Assembly (NCBI RefSeq): GCF_001548395.1 | Contig: NZ_AP017367.1 | Span: 2,517,001-2,581,000 of the forward strand | Direction of reading: 5' to 3' | From: Leptolyngbya sp. O-77 | Lineage (GTDB): Bacteria > Cyanobacteriota > Cyanobacteriia > Elainellales > Elainellaceae | DNA length: 64,000 bases | Shown here: piece by piece, positions 16,934-25,524 of the stretch | How the letters are laid out: each line of letters begins with the position of its first letter | Position numbering within the stretch: the stretch's first letter is position 1 | Notes under the pieces: generated by a model | Told to the model about the DNA's origin: nothing | The model's database searches: none | What the model saw: the letters and a program-made list of their open reading frames with translations, nothing else | Position numbers and translations under genes: made by a program

Positions 16934-18379
16934 ATGAATCCCTCTATGGCAGCGCTATTTGACCCAAATTCTAAGCAGACGATCGACAGTGTCGCGATGG
17001 GATTAACTCGCGTCATAGAACTGGAAACCTGTCGAGACATGGGTGGGTTCAGTCCGATCGAGATTCGAGTTCCGGCTCGCGAATCGCAGACGGGCGATCG
17101 CCGAGAAGACGATCAGCCCAGCAATTTTCTGATCAACGTCTCTCGTCCGGAAACGGCTGGACGCTTGGATGGAGAAATCCTGTCAAAGCTGCTGGAGGTG
17201 TCTGCACCCGATGAGGAAGATGCTACCGATCAAGAGACGGATTTAGACATTACGCCTGAGTCCGATCTAGACGCAGCCTTTCTGAGTGAGTTTTCTGATA
17301 TCGAATCGTCAGAAGATGAGAGCGGCGATGATCTGGCCACGGATGATGAAGATATATTTGAACCGGACGTACATCGAGAATTTGATGAAGAATTAACAGC
17401 GGTCTACGCGCCTGGATACCGGAAGACCAACTCTGACGATGCGGTGGGCGCATTCTTTAAAGAAATGGCTCGCTATCCGCTGCTGAAGCCTAGCGAAGAA
17501 ATCGAGCTGGCCCGCCAGGTGAAGTTCCTTGCTGAAGTGGAAGCGGTGCGCGATCGCCTCAAGACCTCGCTCCAGCGCACCCCCACCAAGTCCGAAGTGG
17601 CCCAGGAGTTCGGCCTGAGCGATCGCCAGCTCGACCATCGGATGCACCGCAGCCGCACCGCCAAGCGCAAGATGATTCGCTCTAACCTGCGGCTCGTCGT
17701 CTCTATTGCCAAGCGCTACCTGAATCGCGGTGTGCCGTTCCTGGATCTGATTCAGGAAGGCGCACTGGGGCTAAACCGCGCCACCGAAAAGTTTGACCCC
17801 GACAAGGGCTACAAATTCTCGACCTACGCCTACTGGTGGATTCGCCAGGGCATCACCCGCACCATCGCCAACGATGCCCGCACGATTCGCCTGCCCATTC
17901 ACATCGTCGAAAAGCTGAACAAGCTGAAAAAAGCGCACCGAGAGCTGCGTCGCGACCTCAACCGCAACCCCACCGAAGCCGAGCTAGCCGCCGCGCTGGA
18001 TATTCCCGTCGATCAGCTCCGCAACTTGCAGCAAGTCCGACGGCGATCGCTCTCCCTCAACCACCGCGTCGGCAAGGGCGAAGACACTGAGCTGATGGAG
18101 CTCCTCGAAGACAGCAGCACCCAGTCGCCCGAAGCCAAGATGAACGAAACCATGCTGCGTCAGGAAATCTACACGGTGCTGTCGGATGTGCTGTCCGAGC
18201 GCGAGAGGGAAATCATCTCCCTACGCTATGGACTGCTGACGGGCGAAACCCACACCCTGGAAGAAGTCGGCATCTTGTTTGACCTGTCGCGGGAGCGCGT
18301 CCGCCAGATTCAGACCAAAGCCATGCGGAAACTGCGTCGTCCCCAAGTAGCGGCCCGGCTGAAGGGATGGCTCCGGTAA
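16934..18379 (+). CDS. RNA polymerase sigma factor, SigA family group 2 (possibly SigC)
   Basis: 481 residues from the ATG at 16934. The ~170-residue N-terminal part is acidic and variable (DDLATDDEDIFEPD). Sigma regions then follow: 1.2 (DAVGAFFKEMARYPLLKPS), 2.1-2.4 (NLRLVVSIAKRYLNRGVPF, DLIQEGALGLNRATEKF, YAYWWIRQGITRTIAND), 3 and 4.2 (TLEEVGILFDLSRERVRQI). The R-Y-P-L-L in region 1.2 resembles SigC-type group 2 factors rather than SigA, but I cannot settle the subgroup. Group 2 sigmas redirect RNA polymerase under stress or nutrient change. The next gene starts at its stop codon (TAATG). Confidence 0.88.
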   Translation: MNPSMAALFDPNSKQTIDSVAMGLTRVIELETCRDMGGFSPIEIRVPARESQTGDRREDDQPSNFLINVSRPETAGRLDGEILSKLLEVSAPDEEDATDQETDLDITPESDLDAAFLSEFSDIESSEDESGDDLATDDEDIFEPDVHREFDEELTAVYAPGYRKTNSDDAVGAFFKEMARYPLLKPSEEIELARQVKFLAEVEAVRDRLKTSLQRTPTKSEVAQEFGLSDRQLDHRMHRSRTAKRKMIRSNLRLVVSIAKRYLNRGVPFLDLIQEGALGLNRATEKFDPDKGYKFSTYAYWWIRQGITRTIANDARTIRLPIHIVEKLNKLKKAHRELRRDLNRNPTEAELAAALDIPVDQLRNLQQVRRRSLSLNHRVGKGEDTELMELLEDSSTQSPEAKMNETMLRQEIYTVLSDVLSEREREIISLRYGLLTGETHTLEEVGILFDLSRERVRQIQTKAMRKLRRPQVAARLKGWLR

Positions 18380-18879
18380 TGTTCAACATCCGCCTCGCCA
18401 CGCCCGCCGATGCGCCCGCTGTGTTTGAACTCATTCTGGCGCTGGCAGAATACGAAAAGCTGACCCATGAGGTGGTCGGCAACGTAGACCTGCTGGCTGA
18501 GCATCTAGGCGGTGACCGCCCGCTTGTGGAAGCGCTGCTGGCGGAGGTCAATCAGCAAACCGTCGGCTTTGCGCTGTTTTTCAGCAATTACTCCACATTT
18601 CTGACCCAGCCCGGAATTTATCTGGAAGATCTGTTCGTGCGACCTGAGCATCGCGGTCAGGGCATTGGCAAAGCGCTCCTGTCTACTCTGGCAAAACTGG
18701 CCCTAGAGCGGGACTGTGGGCGGCTGGAATGGAACGTGCTGGACTGGAACGAACCCGCGATCGCCTTTTATGAGCGCATGGGAGCCAAGATCCTGCCGGA
18801 CTGGCGCACCTGCCGGGTTACAGGCGGGGCGATCGCCCAACTCGCCAACCTGGGCCAATCTCCCTCGTTTCCTCTTTAA
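18379..18879 (+). CDS. GNAT-family N-acetyltransferase
   Basis: 166 residues starting at ATG 18379, overlapping the sigma factor stop as TAATG; an ATG at 18367 would add four residues. Acetyl-CoA binding motif A is clear: LEDLFVRPEHRGQGIGKALL near residue 77-97, followed by the motif B region NEPAIAFYERMGAKIL. The fold resembles diamine/amino-acid N-acetyltransferases; the acceptor cannot be told. Translational coupling to a sigma factor is unusual enough to suggest coexpression. Confidence 0.85.
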   Translation: MFNIRLATPADAPAVFELILALAEYEKLTHEVVGNVDLLAEHLGGDRPLVEALLAEVNQQTVGFALFFSNYSTFLTQPGIYLEDLFVRPEHRGQGIGKALLSTLAKLALERDCGRLEWNVLDWNEPAIAFYERMGAKILPDWRTCRVTGGAIAQLANLGQSPSFPL

Positions 18880-18931
18880 TATCTATATCTCCCCTTCGCT
18901 CAATCCTGCATTCAACACAGAGGGTTCCATC

Positions 18932-19144
18932 ATGGCGAAAACAATTTGGGTCAACGAGCAAATCGATCCCTCCGGTCTGGTCTACACCTGCATCGCCTGC
19001 TGCGACCAAACCCAGGCGCAAGAATGTCACAGCTCTTTTGAAAGCAACCTCACGCCAGAGCAAAAAGCCTCCGGCTGGATCGCCCGCATCCGCACCGTAG
19101 ACACCTGGGAAGACGTGCCCGTCAACGCGCTCAAGCTGGATTAG
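18932..19144 (+). CDS. Small conserved hypothetical protein, cysteine-containing
   Basis: 70 residues: MAKTIWVNEQIDPSGLVY then a CIACCDQTQAQECH segment and a Trp-rich C-terminal half. The start is the ATG at 18932; the frame is open upstream but that part overlaps the acetyltransferase. I recognise it as a small protein recurring in cyanobacteria without known function. The four cysteines and one histidine within 18 residues might bind a metal; this is inference only. Confidence 0.7.
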   Translation: MAKTIWVNEQIDPSGLVYTCIACCDQTQAQECHSSFESNLTPEQKASGWIARIRTVDTWEDVPVNALKLD

Positions 19145-19183
19145 CCCCAAATTCGGGCAATCCAAAATCGAAAATCCAAAATT

Positions 19184-19233
19184 GCGAATCGAGACGGGTC
19201 TCTATAATGCGAATCGAGACGGGTCTCTATAAA
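19184..19233. repeat. Tandem duplication of a 25-bp unit with internal dyad
   Basis: The unit starts GCGAATCGAGACGGGTCTCT and occurs twice back to back with one mismatch at the last base. Each copy contains GAGAC-GG-GTCTC. It lies between convergent genes ending at 19144 and 19250, so it may act as a bidirectional transcription stop. Confidence 0.75.
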
Positions 19234-19249
19234 TTGCTGCGATCTGCCG

Positions 19250-19735
19250 CTAGCGTTCGCCCGTATGGTTGCCAGATCGCACGATCAGATAGCTAATCGC
19301 CAGCGCAAAAATGGCTGCCCCCAGACCGATGAGGTCTAGCCCGCCGGCCTGCTTGGAATCAAAAATAATGATTTTCCTCGCCACCGCAGTTAGCGAGGTG
19401 ACGATTACCAGCTCCAACTGAACCCGCGCCGTCTGCTTTTCCAGGTAGGCGGTGATGTTTTCCAGCACCTCCAGCGCAATCAGCACATTCAGAAACAGCC
19501 CAAAAATCTCGATCAGCGTCGTGGTAAAGAAGCCGTAGGGCGGATTCGATAGCTCCGTTGCCAGGAATCGGGCCAAGTCGGCGATCGCCACCACCAGCAC
19601 CACAATCATCGCCAGCGATAGCAGCTTGGCAATTAGCACCTCAAACCCCTTCAGAAAGCCCAAAAAGCTTTCATCGCTGAGGTTCTTAGCCGTTCGTCGC
19701 GTTAGCGATCGGAGAAAATTTCGGAACGTCGCCAT
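19250..19735 (-). CDS. PsiE-like (phosphate-starvation-inducible E family) membrane protein
   Basis: 161 residues with four hydrophobic segments: around residues 38-60 (LLSLAMIVVLVVAIADLARF), 72-95 (LIEIFGLFLNVLIALEVLE), 105-125 and 132-152. The E-V-L-E-N-I-T-A-Y-L motif and size match the PsiE family. The function of PsiE is not defined; the name comes from E. coli phosphate-starvation expression. No Pho-box-like element was identified upstream. Confidence 0.78.
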   Translation of the reverse strand: MATFRNFLRSLTRRTAKNLSDESFLGFLKGFEVLIAKLLSLAMIVVLVVAIADLARFLATELSNPPYGFFTTTLIEIFGLFLNVLIALEVLENITAYLEKQTARVQLELVIVTSLTAVARKIIIFDSKQAGGLDLIGLGAAIFALAISYLIVRSGNHTGER

Positions 19736-20396
19736 AAGCAGGTGAAGGATAAAATTCCGGGGACAGAAGCGAGCCAGAGCATCAAGCCCGCAAAAGTGCT
19801 AGAAGCTGCCGATAGCCCTCAAAGCAGGATTCCAGTCCAAGTTTCACCATCCTGAACAGCGCGAATCAACTAAACGGGCCAACCCAAGGGGGTCAGCAGT
19901 GGGAAAATTGTCCCGAAACTGTAAAGATTTCGTTACAAACTGCAAAGCCGCGCCATCATATTGAGTGGACTCGTTAGCAATCAAGCAAACTCACGCTAGA
20001 GCAGGTCTGGTTTCCATGCAAAACCGTGCAAAAGTCCAGATTTCGTTACAAACAAGGGTGAATATTTACCAAACTTAACAATCTTGGGCTATCCTAGATA
20101 GGTAGGCATAAATTCTTAGCAACTTCAATATCGACCTCATGATATCAGCTTGGTCTGTAGAGGAGAAGGTGACTGGAGCCACGAAGAGTCGTAAGCTGCA
20201 CGCCCCAAGAGGATGGTCATTCATAATCCCCAAAAGCTGGGTTAAACGGATGGCTGCCCTTCTCTGCCTCTCACTTCAGAATTGGGCATCCCATTTCACA
20301 GGCTAAGCGCGGGCTACGACTGGTTCACGCCGGACTCTTTAAATCCCTTCCTGTAGCTCGAAATCCCTTCATACCGCAGTCTTTGGGTAAGCTCCC
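19736..20396. other. Regulatory region upstream of ndhD
   Basis: 660 bases between divergent PsiE-like and ndhD genes. The 15-mer GATTTCGTTACAAAC occurs twice, at 19926-19940 and 20039-20053, and includes a GTTACAAA element like half of the RpaB HLR1 motif. Further down, GAGAAGG near 20163 can pair with CCTTCTC near 20257, so a structured 5' leader is possible. No tRNA or protein gene was seen. Confidence 0.45.
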
Positions 20397-22006
20397 ATGA
20401 TGAGTACTCAATTTCCTTGGCTGACCGCTCTTATCCTGTTTCCGCTGGTCGCGTCCTTGCCGATTCCGCTCCTACCCAACAAGTCCGGCAAGACCGTCCG
20501 CTGGTACTCTCTCAGCGTTGGATTAGCTGAGTTTTCGCTGATGATCTACGCCTTCTGGAAGCACTACGACCTCCAGAACTCTGCTTATCAACTGGTCGAA
20601 GATTACAACTGGATTCCCCAGATCGGGCTGCACTGGTCACTTGCGGTCGATGGGCTGTCGATGCCGCTGGTGCTGCTGTCGGGACTGGTGACCACGCTGG
20701 CGATCCTTGCCTCCTGGCAAATCAAGGACAAGCCGCGCCTGTTCTATGTGCTGATGCTGGTGATGTATAGCGCTCAGATCGGCGTGTTCACTGCTCAAGA
20801 TGCCCTGCTGTTCTTCTTCATGTGGGAACTGGAGTTAGTGCCTGTCTACCTGCTGATCGCCAACTGGGGCGGCCCGCGACGGATGTACGCCGCCACAAAG
20901 TTCATTCTCTACACGGCGGCCGGCTCGATCTTCATTCTGGTTGCAGCCCTGGCGATGGCTTTCTACGGCGGTGACTTTACCTTCAACCTAGCGGAGTTGG
21001 GTCTAAAGGATTACTCTCTGAGCTTTGAGCTGCTCATGTACGGGGCGCTGCTGGTAGCCTTTGGCATGAAGCTGCCGATCTTCCCCGCTGCATACTTGGC
21101 TGCCGGGATGCCCACAGCGAAGCGCCAGCACCCGTATCGATGGTGCTGGCTGGCGTGCTGCTAAAGATGGCAGGCTACGCGCTGATCCGCTTCAATATCG
21201 AAATGTTGCCCAATGCCCATGCCTACTTTGCGCCGATTTTGGCGGTGCTGGGTGTGGTCAACATTATCTATGCCTCACTGACGGCGTTTGCTCAGAACAA
21301 CCTGAAGCGGCGGATGGCATATTCTTCGATCGCCCACATGGGATTTGTGCTGATTGGGATTGCCGCCTTTACTGACCTGGGTATGAGCGGCGCACTGCTG
21401 CAAATGGTGTCGCACGGGCTGATCGCGGCGGCGCTGTTCTTCCTGTCGGGTGTGACCTATGAGCGGACGCATACGCTAATGATGGACAAGCTGGGTGGTA
21501 TGGCCAAGCAGATGCCGACGACCTTCGCGCTGTTCACGGCTGGTTCGATGGCCTCGCTGGCGCTGCCAGGCATGAGCGGCTTTGTGGGCGAACTGACAAT
21601 TTTCCTGGGATTCTCCAGCAGCGAAGCCTACAGCCCTGCCTTTAAGGCCGTGATTGTGATGCTGGCGGCGGTGGGCGTGATTTTGTCGCCGATTTACCTG
21701 CTGTCGATGCTGCGGGCTGTGTTTTATGGCGCTGAAAGCAAGGACTTGGCTGGGATTATGCTGACGGATGCGAAGCCTAGAGAAGCGTTTATCGCGCTGT
21801 GCCTGTTGGTGCCGATTATCGGGATTGGCGTGTATCCCAAGCTGGCGACCCAGACCTACGACGCAAAAACGGTGGCAGTTGTCTCCCAGGCGCGGCAGGT
21901 GTTACCGATGGTGGCCCAGCAGCCCTGGCTGGATCTGAAGGTGCCCTTTGCTGCGCCGATGATCGTGGGCACAGAAGCGAAAGATTTGGCGGCTGCGATG
22001 AAGTAG
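20397..22006 (+). CDS. ndhD: NAD(P)H-quinone oxidoreductase subunit NdhD (chain 4), frameshifted as sequenced
   Basis: Two overlapping frames, 20397-21164 and 21140-22006, together encode one NdhD of about 535 residues. The first ends correctly with GMKLPIFP and then degenerates; the second resumes at VSMVLAGVLLKMAGYALIRFN. An extra C in the run 21083-21086 and an extra G in 21105-21107 account for the +2 shift; removing them gives the expected LHTWLPDAHSEAPAPVSMV junction. Hallmarks include FFFMWELELVPVYLLI and YSSIAHMGFVLIGI. NdhD is a proton-pumping membrane subunit of NDH-1; NdhD1-type is my best guess. Error versus real mutation is discussed in the findings. Confidence 0.85.
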
Positions 22007-22082
22007 CGGCGGCTGACAAGTTTCATCCAGGGGCGATCGCCCTCGATCATACCTGGGTGATGCGATCGAAGCGAATGGCTAG

Positions 22083-22107
22083 GAGGGAGGTGACTCCCTC
22101 TTTTTTT
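22083..22107 (+). terminator. Rho-independent terminator after ndhD
   Basis: Stem GAGGGAG (22083-22089), loop GTGA, stem CTCCCTC (22094-22100), then seven T. It sits 77 bases after the ndhD stop and is a textbook intrinsic terminator. Confidence 0.85.
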
Positions 22108-22238
22108 GTTTTTATTCTGTGTCTAGCGACCACTTAACCATTTGATAATGAGTCATGTAGGTTCCCTTAACCAGGGGATCTGGAGAGTTCGAGTATTCTG
22201 ACAGAGAGCGGGATAAATCTGACCTGAAGGCAAGTGAG

Positions 22239-22952
22239 ATGGCAGCGCTGATTGACTTGGTAATGAAAGGTGGCCCCGTGATGATCCCGATTGTGGGATT
22301 TTCGGTGGCGACGGTTGCCTGTGGGCTGGAGCGAGCCTGGTATTGGTATCGGCTGCTGACGCAGGAAAATCAGGTGGTGCAGGATGTGCTAGAAGCCGCC
22401 CGCCACGATTTATCTGAAGCCGAGGCGATCGCCGAGCAATCTCAGGATGTTCCGATTGGGCGCTTTCTACTAGCTCCGCTGCGGCTGCGGCAGCCCTCAC
22501 CCGAAACCTTTCGGCTGGCAATGGAGGCGGCGGGCGATCGCGAGTTTGCCGAAATGCGGAAAGGCGACAAGCTGCTGGAAACAACAATTGCCGTGTCGCC
22601 ACTGCTGGGTCTGTTGGGCACAGTAACAGGACTGATCAACACGTTTAACAACCTGAACATCGGCGGGGGCGGCGGCGAAGGCACCTCGGCTCAGGCGACC
22701 CGTGCAGCGGCGGGGATTGGGGAAGCGCTGATTACGACGGCGGCGGGGATGGTGGTTGCAATTATGGCGCTGCTGGTGTTTCGGCTGCTGGTGTCGCTGC
22801 AAGCACGCCAAATGGACTATTTCTCGGCGGCGGGCAGTGAGCTAGAGCTAATCTATCGCCAGTTTTGGGATGAGTCAGAACTGGAAGATGAGGAGGCACT
22901 GGAGGCGATCGCCCCTAGCGGTCGCAACCCCCTTGGCATTGAGCGACGCTAG
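22239..22952 (+). CDS. exbB: MotA/TolQ/ExbB proton channel family protein
   Basis: 237 residues with three membrane segments. The typical TolQ/ExbB core is near residue 120-145 (VSPLLGLLGTVTGLINTFN), followed by GIGEALITTAAGMVVAIMALLV. With the two ExbD-like partners downstream it should form a proton-motive-force motor that energises TonB-dependent import or cell-envelope work. It is first in a three-gene operon. No TonB or receptor gene is nearby. Confidence 0.9.
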   Translation: MAALIDLVMKGGPVMIPIVGFSVATVACGLERAWYWYRLLTQENQVVQDVLEAARHDLSEAEAIAEQSQDVPIGRFLLAPLRLRQPSPETFRLAMEAAGDREFAEMRKGDKLLETTIAVSPLLGLLGTVTGLINTFNNLNIGGGGGEGTSAQATRAAAGIGEALITTAAGMVVAIMALLVFRLLVSLQARQMDYFSAAGSELELIYRQFWDESELEDEEALEAIAPSGRNPLGIERR

Positions 22953-22973
22953 GACAGGGCAGCGAGGGCAACT

Positions 22974-23399
22974 ATGCGGTTCAAACAGCGCTCCTACGGC
23001 ACACCACCACCCATCAACCTCACGCCCATGCTCAACGTGATGATGGGCATCCTGGCGTTTTTCGTCATGATTACCATGCTGCTTTCCGAAGAGCAGGGCG
23101 TTTCCATCATCCTGCCGCCCGGAGACAACACGCCGCAACCCACCGAGCCAGAGGAGCCGCCAGAGCCAATGCTAGTCACGCTGACGGCTCAGCGACAGTT
23201 ACTCATCGAGGGTGAACCTGTCCCTGGAAACCAGTGGCAGGGGCCCGTGCAGGTCTACTTGCGGGCAAACCCTAAGGGATTCGTGATTTTACAAGCCGAT
23301 CGCCGCTTGCCCTACGAGCAGGTCGTGCAAACCCTGGCGGAGATGAAGCAAGTTGGGGGCGATCGCATTTCGCTGTCGATTGATCCACCGAGTCCTTAG
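22974..23399 (+). CDS. exbD: ExbD/TolR-family biopolymer transport protein (first copy)
   Basis: 141 residues. A short cytoplasmic N-terminus is followed by one membrane segment with the family INLTPMLNVMMGILAFF pattern; here Asn replaces the usual Asp of the proton-path D-V-M-x-x-L motif (LNVMMG rather than VDVMLV). The C-terminal periplasmic domain ends GGDRISLSIDPP. The missing Asp suggests that this copy may be structural rather than proton-conducting. Confidence 0.85.
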   Translation: MRFKQRSYGTPPPINLTPMLNVMMGILAFFVMITMLLSEEQGVSIILPPGDNTPQPTEPEEPPEPMLVTLTAQRQLLIEGEPVPGNQWQGPVQVYLRANPKGFVILQADRRLPYEQVVQTLAEMKQVGGDRISLSIDPPSP

Positions 23400-23427
23400 G
23401 AGACTTGGATTGAAAAGGGAGGGGCTG

Positions 23428-23850
23428 GTGAAGTTTAGAAGTCAGCAAAACCAACTGCCAGAAGTTGATCTGGTGCCAATGATGGACGTGCTGATGAGCG
23501 TCCTGACGTTTTTCATCATCATTTCTATGACGCTAACTGGGCAGCAGGTGATGAACATTGCCCCACCCGAAGCTCAAGGCGGGCGCGATCCAGCTCTGTC
23601 AGACAGTGGCAAAAAAGTGCCAACCCTGATTGTCGGACTCAATGCTCAGCGGCAGATCGTGATGAATAATGTGCCTGCCCCTGAAGCTCAAGTGATTACT
23701 AGCGTTCAAGATTTTTTGGTAAAAAATCCCACAGGCATTGTGATCCTCAAAGCCGACAGGAGTCTGACTTATAACGACGTAGCCAACGTGCTGGAACTTT
23801 TGCGGGATACTGGGGGCGATCGCATCTCGCTAAGCGTCAGCAGCAGCTAA
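23428..23850 (+). CDS. exbD: ExbD/TolR-family biopolymer transport protein (second copy)
   Basis: 140 residues from the GTG at 23428, preceded by a strong AAGGGAGGGG ribosome binding site; the longer upstream frame overlaps the first ExbD and is unlikely. The membrane segment carries the intact motif VDLVPMMDVLMSVLTFF with the conserved Asp. The periplasmic part ends GGDRISLSVSSS, parallel to the first copy. The pair probably forms the ExbD dimer as a heterodimer, with this copy supplying the proton-carrying Asp. Confidence 0.87.
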   Translation: MKFRSQQNQLPEVDLVPMMDVLMSVLTFFIIISMTLTGQQVMNIAPPEAQGGRDPALSDSGKKVPTLIVGLNAQRQIVMNNVPAPEAQVITSVQDFLVKNPTGIVILKADRSLTYNDVANVLELLRDTGGDRISLSVSSS

Positions 23851-23866
23851 TTAATGCTAATCAACG

Positions 23867-24559
23867 CTAATTGCAATTCATCATCGCCGAACCACCTACG
23901 CCGCGCGGATAGTTGCCACCGCCACCTGCTGCATTTCGCTCACAGTCGCAAAACAGCCCCGGTAGCCACTCTTCTAAGCCCCTCGCAATGCCCTCAATCG
24001 TTCCGCCGGAACCCGACATCAGGTTTTGCACATCCCGCGCCGTCCGCATCAGCCCTAGCCCGTCGATATGCAGCTCCTGCGTAGGGTAGTTTTCCAAAAT
24101 TTCCAACATCGAAACTCGGTTATCATCCGCCGCCGACAGCACCACTGCTGCCCGCATCGCTTGCAGGCTGGCCTCCTGGCTGTTGGGACTGATGATTTGC
24201 CCCAACTGATATAGCCCAAACTCACCCGGCAGCGAGTTCAGGATTTGATCAGCAAACTCCAGCGGCAAGGGCACGTCCTGAGTGAGGAGCGATTGCACAG
24301 TAGACGGCTTCACACCCGCCGTATTCAGATACCAGCGCAGCTTGCGAGACGGCTGCCCCGTTTCTGCAAGCGTCTGAAACTCTGTAATGGAAAACGAACG
24401 GCTGAGTGGGCCAAAGTTAACCACTACAGACTCAGCAGCGCTAGCGGGCGCAGTAGCCCCAAGTACGCCCACTCCCAGCATCAGGGCAAAACCTGCAAAA
24501 GCCCTCTGAACTGCATTCGACCCCCGCACCCGATCCAGGCGTGACATCCAAGCCATCAT
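23867..24559 (-). CDS. DUF1400 (alpha/beta-hydrolase N-terminal-like) exported protein
   Basis: 230 residues. A signal peptide is evident (FAGFALMLGVGVLGATAPASAAE). The DUF1400 core follows: VVVNFGPLSRSFSITEFQTLAETG, then SLLTQDVPLPLEFADQIL and SAADDNRVSMLEILENYP. DUF1400 is a cyanobacterial domain often placed before an alpha/beta hydrolase; here no hydrolase part follows, so it stands alone. The short C-terminal tail is Gly- and Cys-containing. It is cotranscribed with the paralogue starting 26 bases upstream. Confidence 0.82.
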   Translation of the reverse strand: MMAWMSRLDRVRGSNAVQRAFAGFALMLGVGVLGATAPASAAESVVVNFGPLSRSFSITEFQTLAETGQPSRKLRWYLNTAGVKPSTVQSLLTQDVPLPLEFADQILNSLPGEFGLYQLGQIISPNSQEASLQAMRAAVVLSAADDNRVSMLEILENYPTQELHIDGLGLMRTARDVQNLMSGSGGTIEGIARGLEEWLPGLFCDCERNAAGGGGNYPRGVGGSAMMNCN

Positions 24560-24585
24560 CCAACGCTCCTAAAGTTTGTCAAACG

Positions 24586-25269
24586 CTACTGACCTAGGCG
24601 TGGTAGCCTTCTAGCAGCTTGCCGACCAACGGGGGCAGGGTCTGCGGCCGCATCACAGTCACAAATCTGATTTTGCACGCTGCCTCGAATCAGATCAAAA
24701 AATGGCCCAAACCGCTCGACCAGAGAGGCTACCTCGTTGTAGGTCTGCTGTAAGCCGCGCACGTCTACTTGCACCTCGTCTTCGGGGTACTTTTTCAAGA
24801 CTTCTAGCAGAGAAATCCGGTTGTCGTCTTGATAGGAGGCGATGAGCGCGTCTCGTAGGGGCTGGGACGAGCTGCGACGGCTGCGGCTTTCGGTTCTCAA
24901 GACCTGCTCCAATCGCGACAGCACAAACTCACCCGTTCTGCCCCGTAGGGCTTGGCGAAACAGGCGATCGCTCACTTCCACTTCATGGGTCAGCGCTCGG
25001 CGGGCCTGGGTTTGCACTTCGGGACTGACCCCCAAAAACTCGCTGAGTTGGTCAGTGGCAATCCCCGTGCGAGCATAGATTTCCAGAACAGAAATGGGCA
25101 CCCGCACCCGGGTTTGGTCAAAGATCAAGACGACGCGCCTGGCTGCATGAGCAGGATTGGCGGTGGCCAGTGAAGCCAGCGCAACGCTGAGACCGAGCAG
25201 CAGGCGCATGCCCCAGCGGTGAAGCGGTGACGGGCGCTTGGAATGTGAAGCATGAGGATAAAACTGCAT
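24586..25269 (-). CDS. DUF1400 exported protein, paralogue of the next gene
   Basis: 227 residues with a basic N-terminus and signal peptide (MRLLLGLSVALASLATANPAHAA). The core is VVLIFDQTRVRVPISVLEIYARTG, then GVSPEVQTQARRAL and DDNRISLLEVLKKYPEDEVQVD. It shares the fold and order of motifs with the gene at 23867-24559, which indicates tandem duplication. Both end in an acidic-cysteine motif (CDC). The internal Met at residue 21 could be the true start. Confidence 0.82.
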   Translation of the reverse strand: MQFYPHASHSKRPSPLHRWGMRLLLGLSVALASLATANPAHAARRVVLIFDQTRVRVPISVLEIYARTGIATDQLSEFLGVSPEVQTQARRALTHEVEVSDRLFRQALRGRTGEFVLSRLEQVLRTESRSRRSSSQPLRDALIASYQDDNRISLLEVLKKYPEDEVQVDVRGLQQTYNEVASLVERFGPFFDLIRGSVQNQICDCDAAADPAPVGRQAARRLPRLGQ

Positions 25270-25524
25270 AGCGGCTGTGATGAATGTCGCGTGGACGATC
25301 GCGATTGCTCTCGCGGTTTCTCTGACGATCGCACGACGGTCTATGTTTCAGCAAACTCCGGTAGGATGATAGCGGCAATTCTAAGCGATTCAAAATAGCG
25401 CTGTGAAAAGTAACACAGTAACCCTAATCTAGTGAAAATGTGAAACATGGCACTGCGAATCACACTGCATAATCTTACTCGCTAACTGCCGCCAATTGAC
25501 TAACCTTTTGCGGGGGACGTTTGT

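Noticed and set aside
20130..20396. Possible structured RNA gene before ndhD
   Set aside because: Complementary GAGAAGG and CCTTCTC blocks exist, but I cannot match any known RNA family or show compensatory change, so it is listed only as part of the leader.
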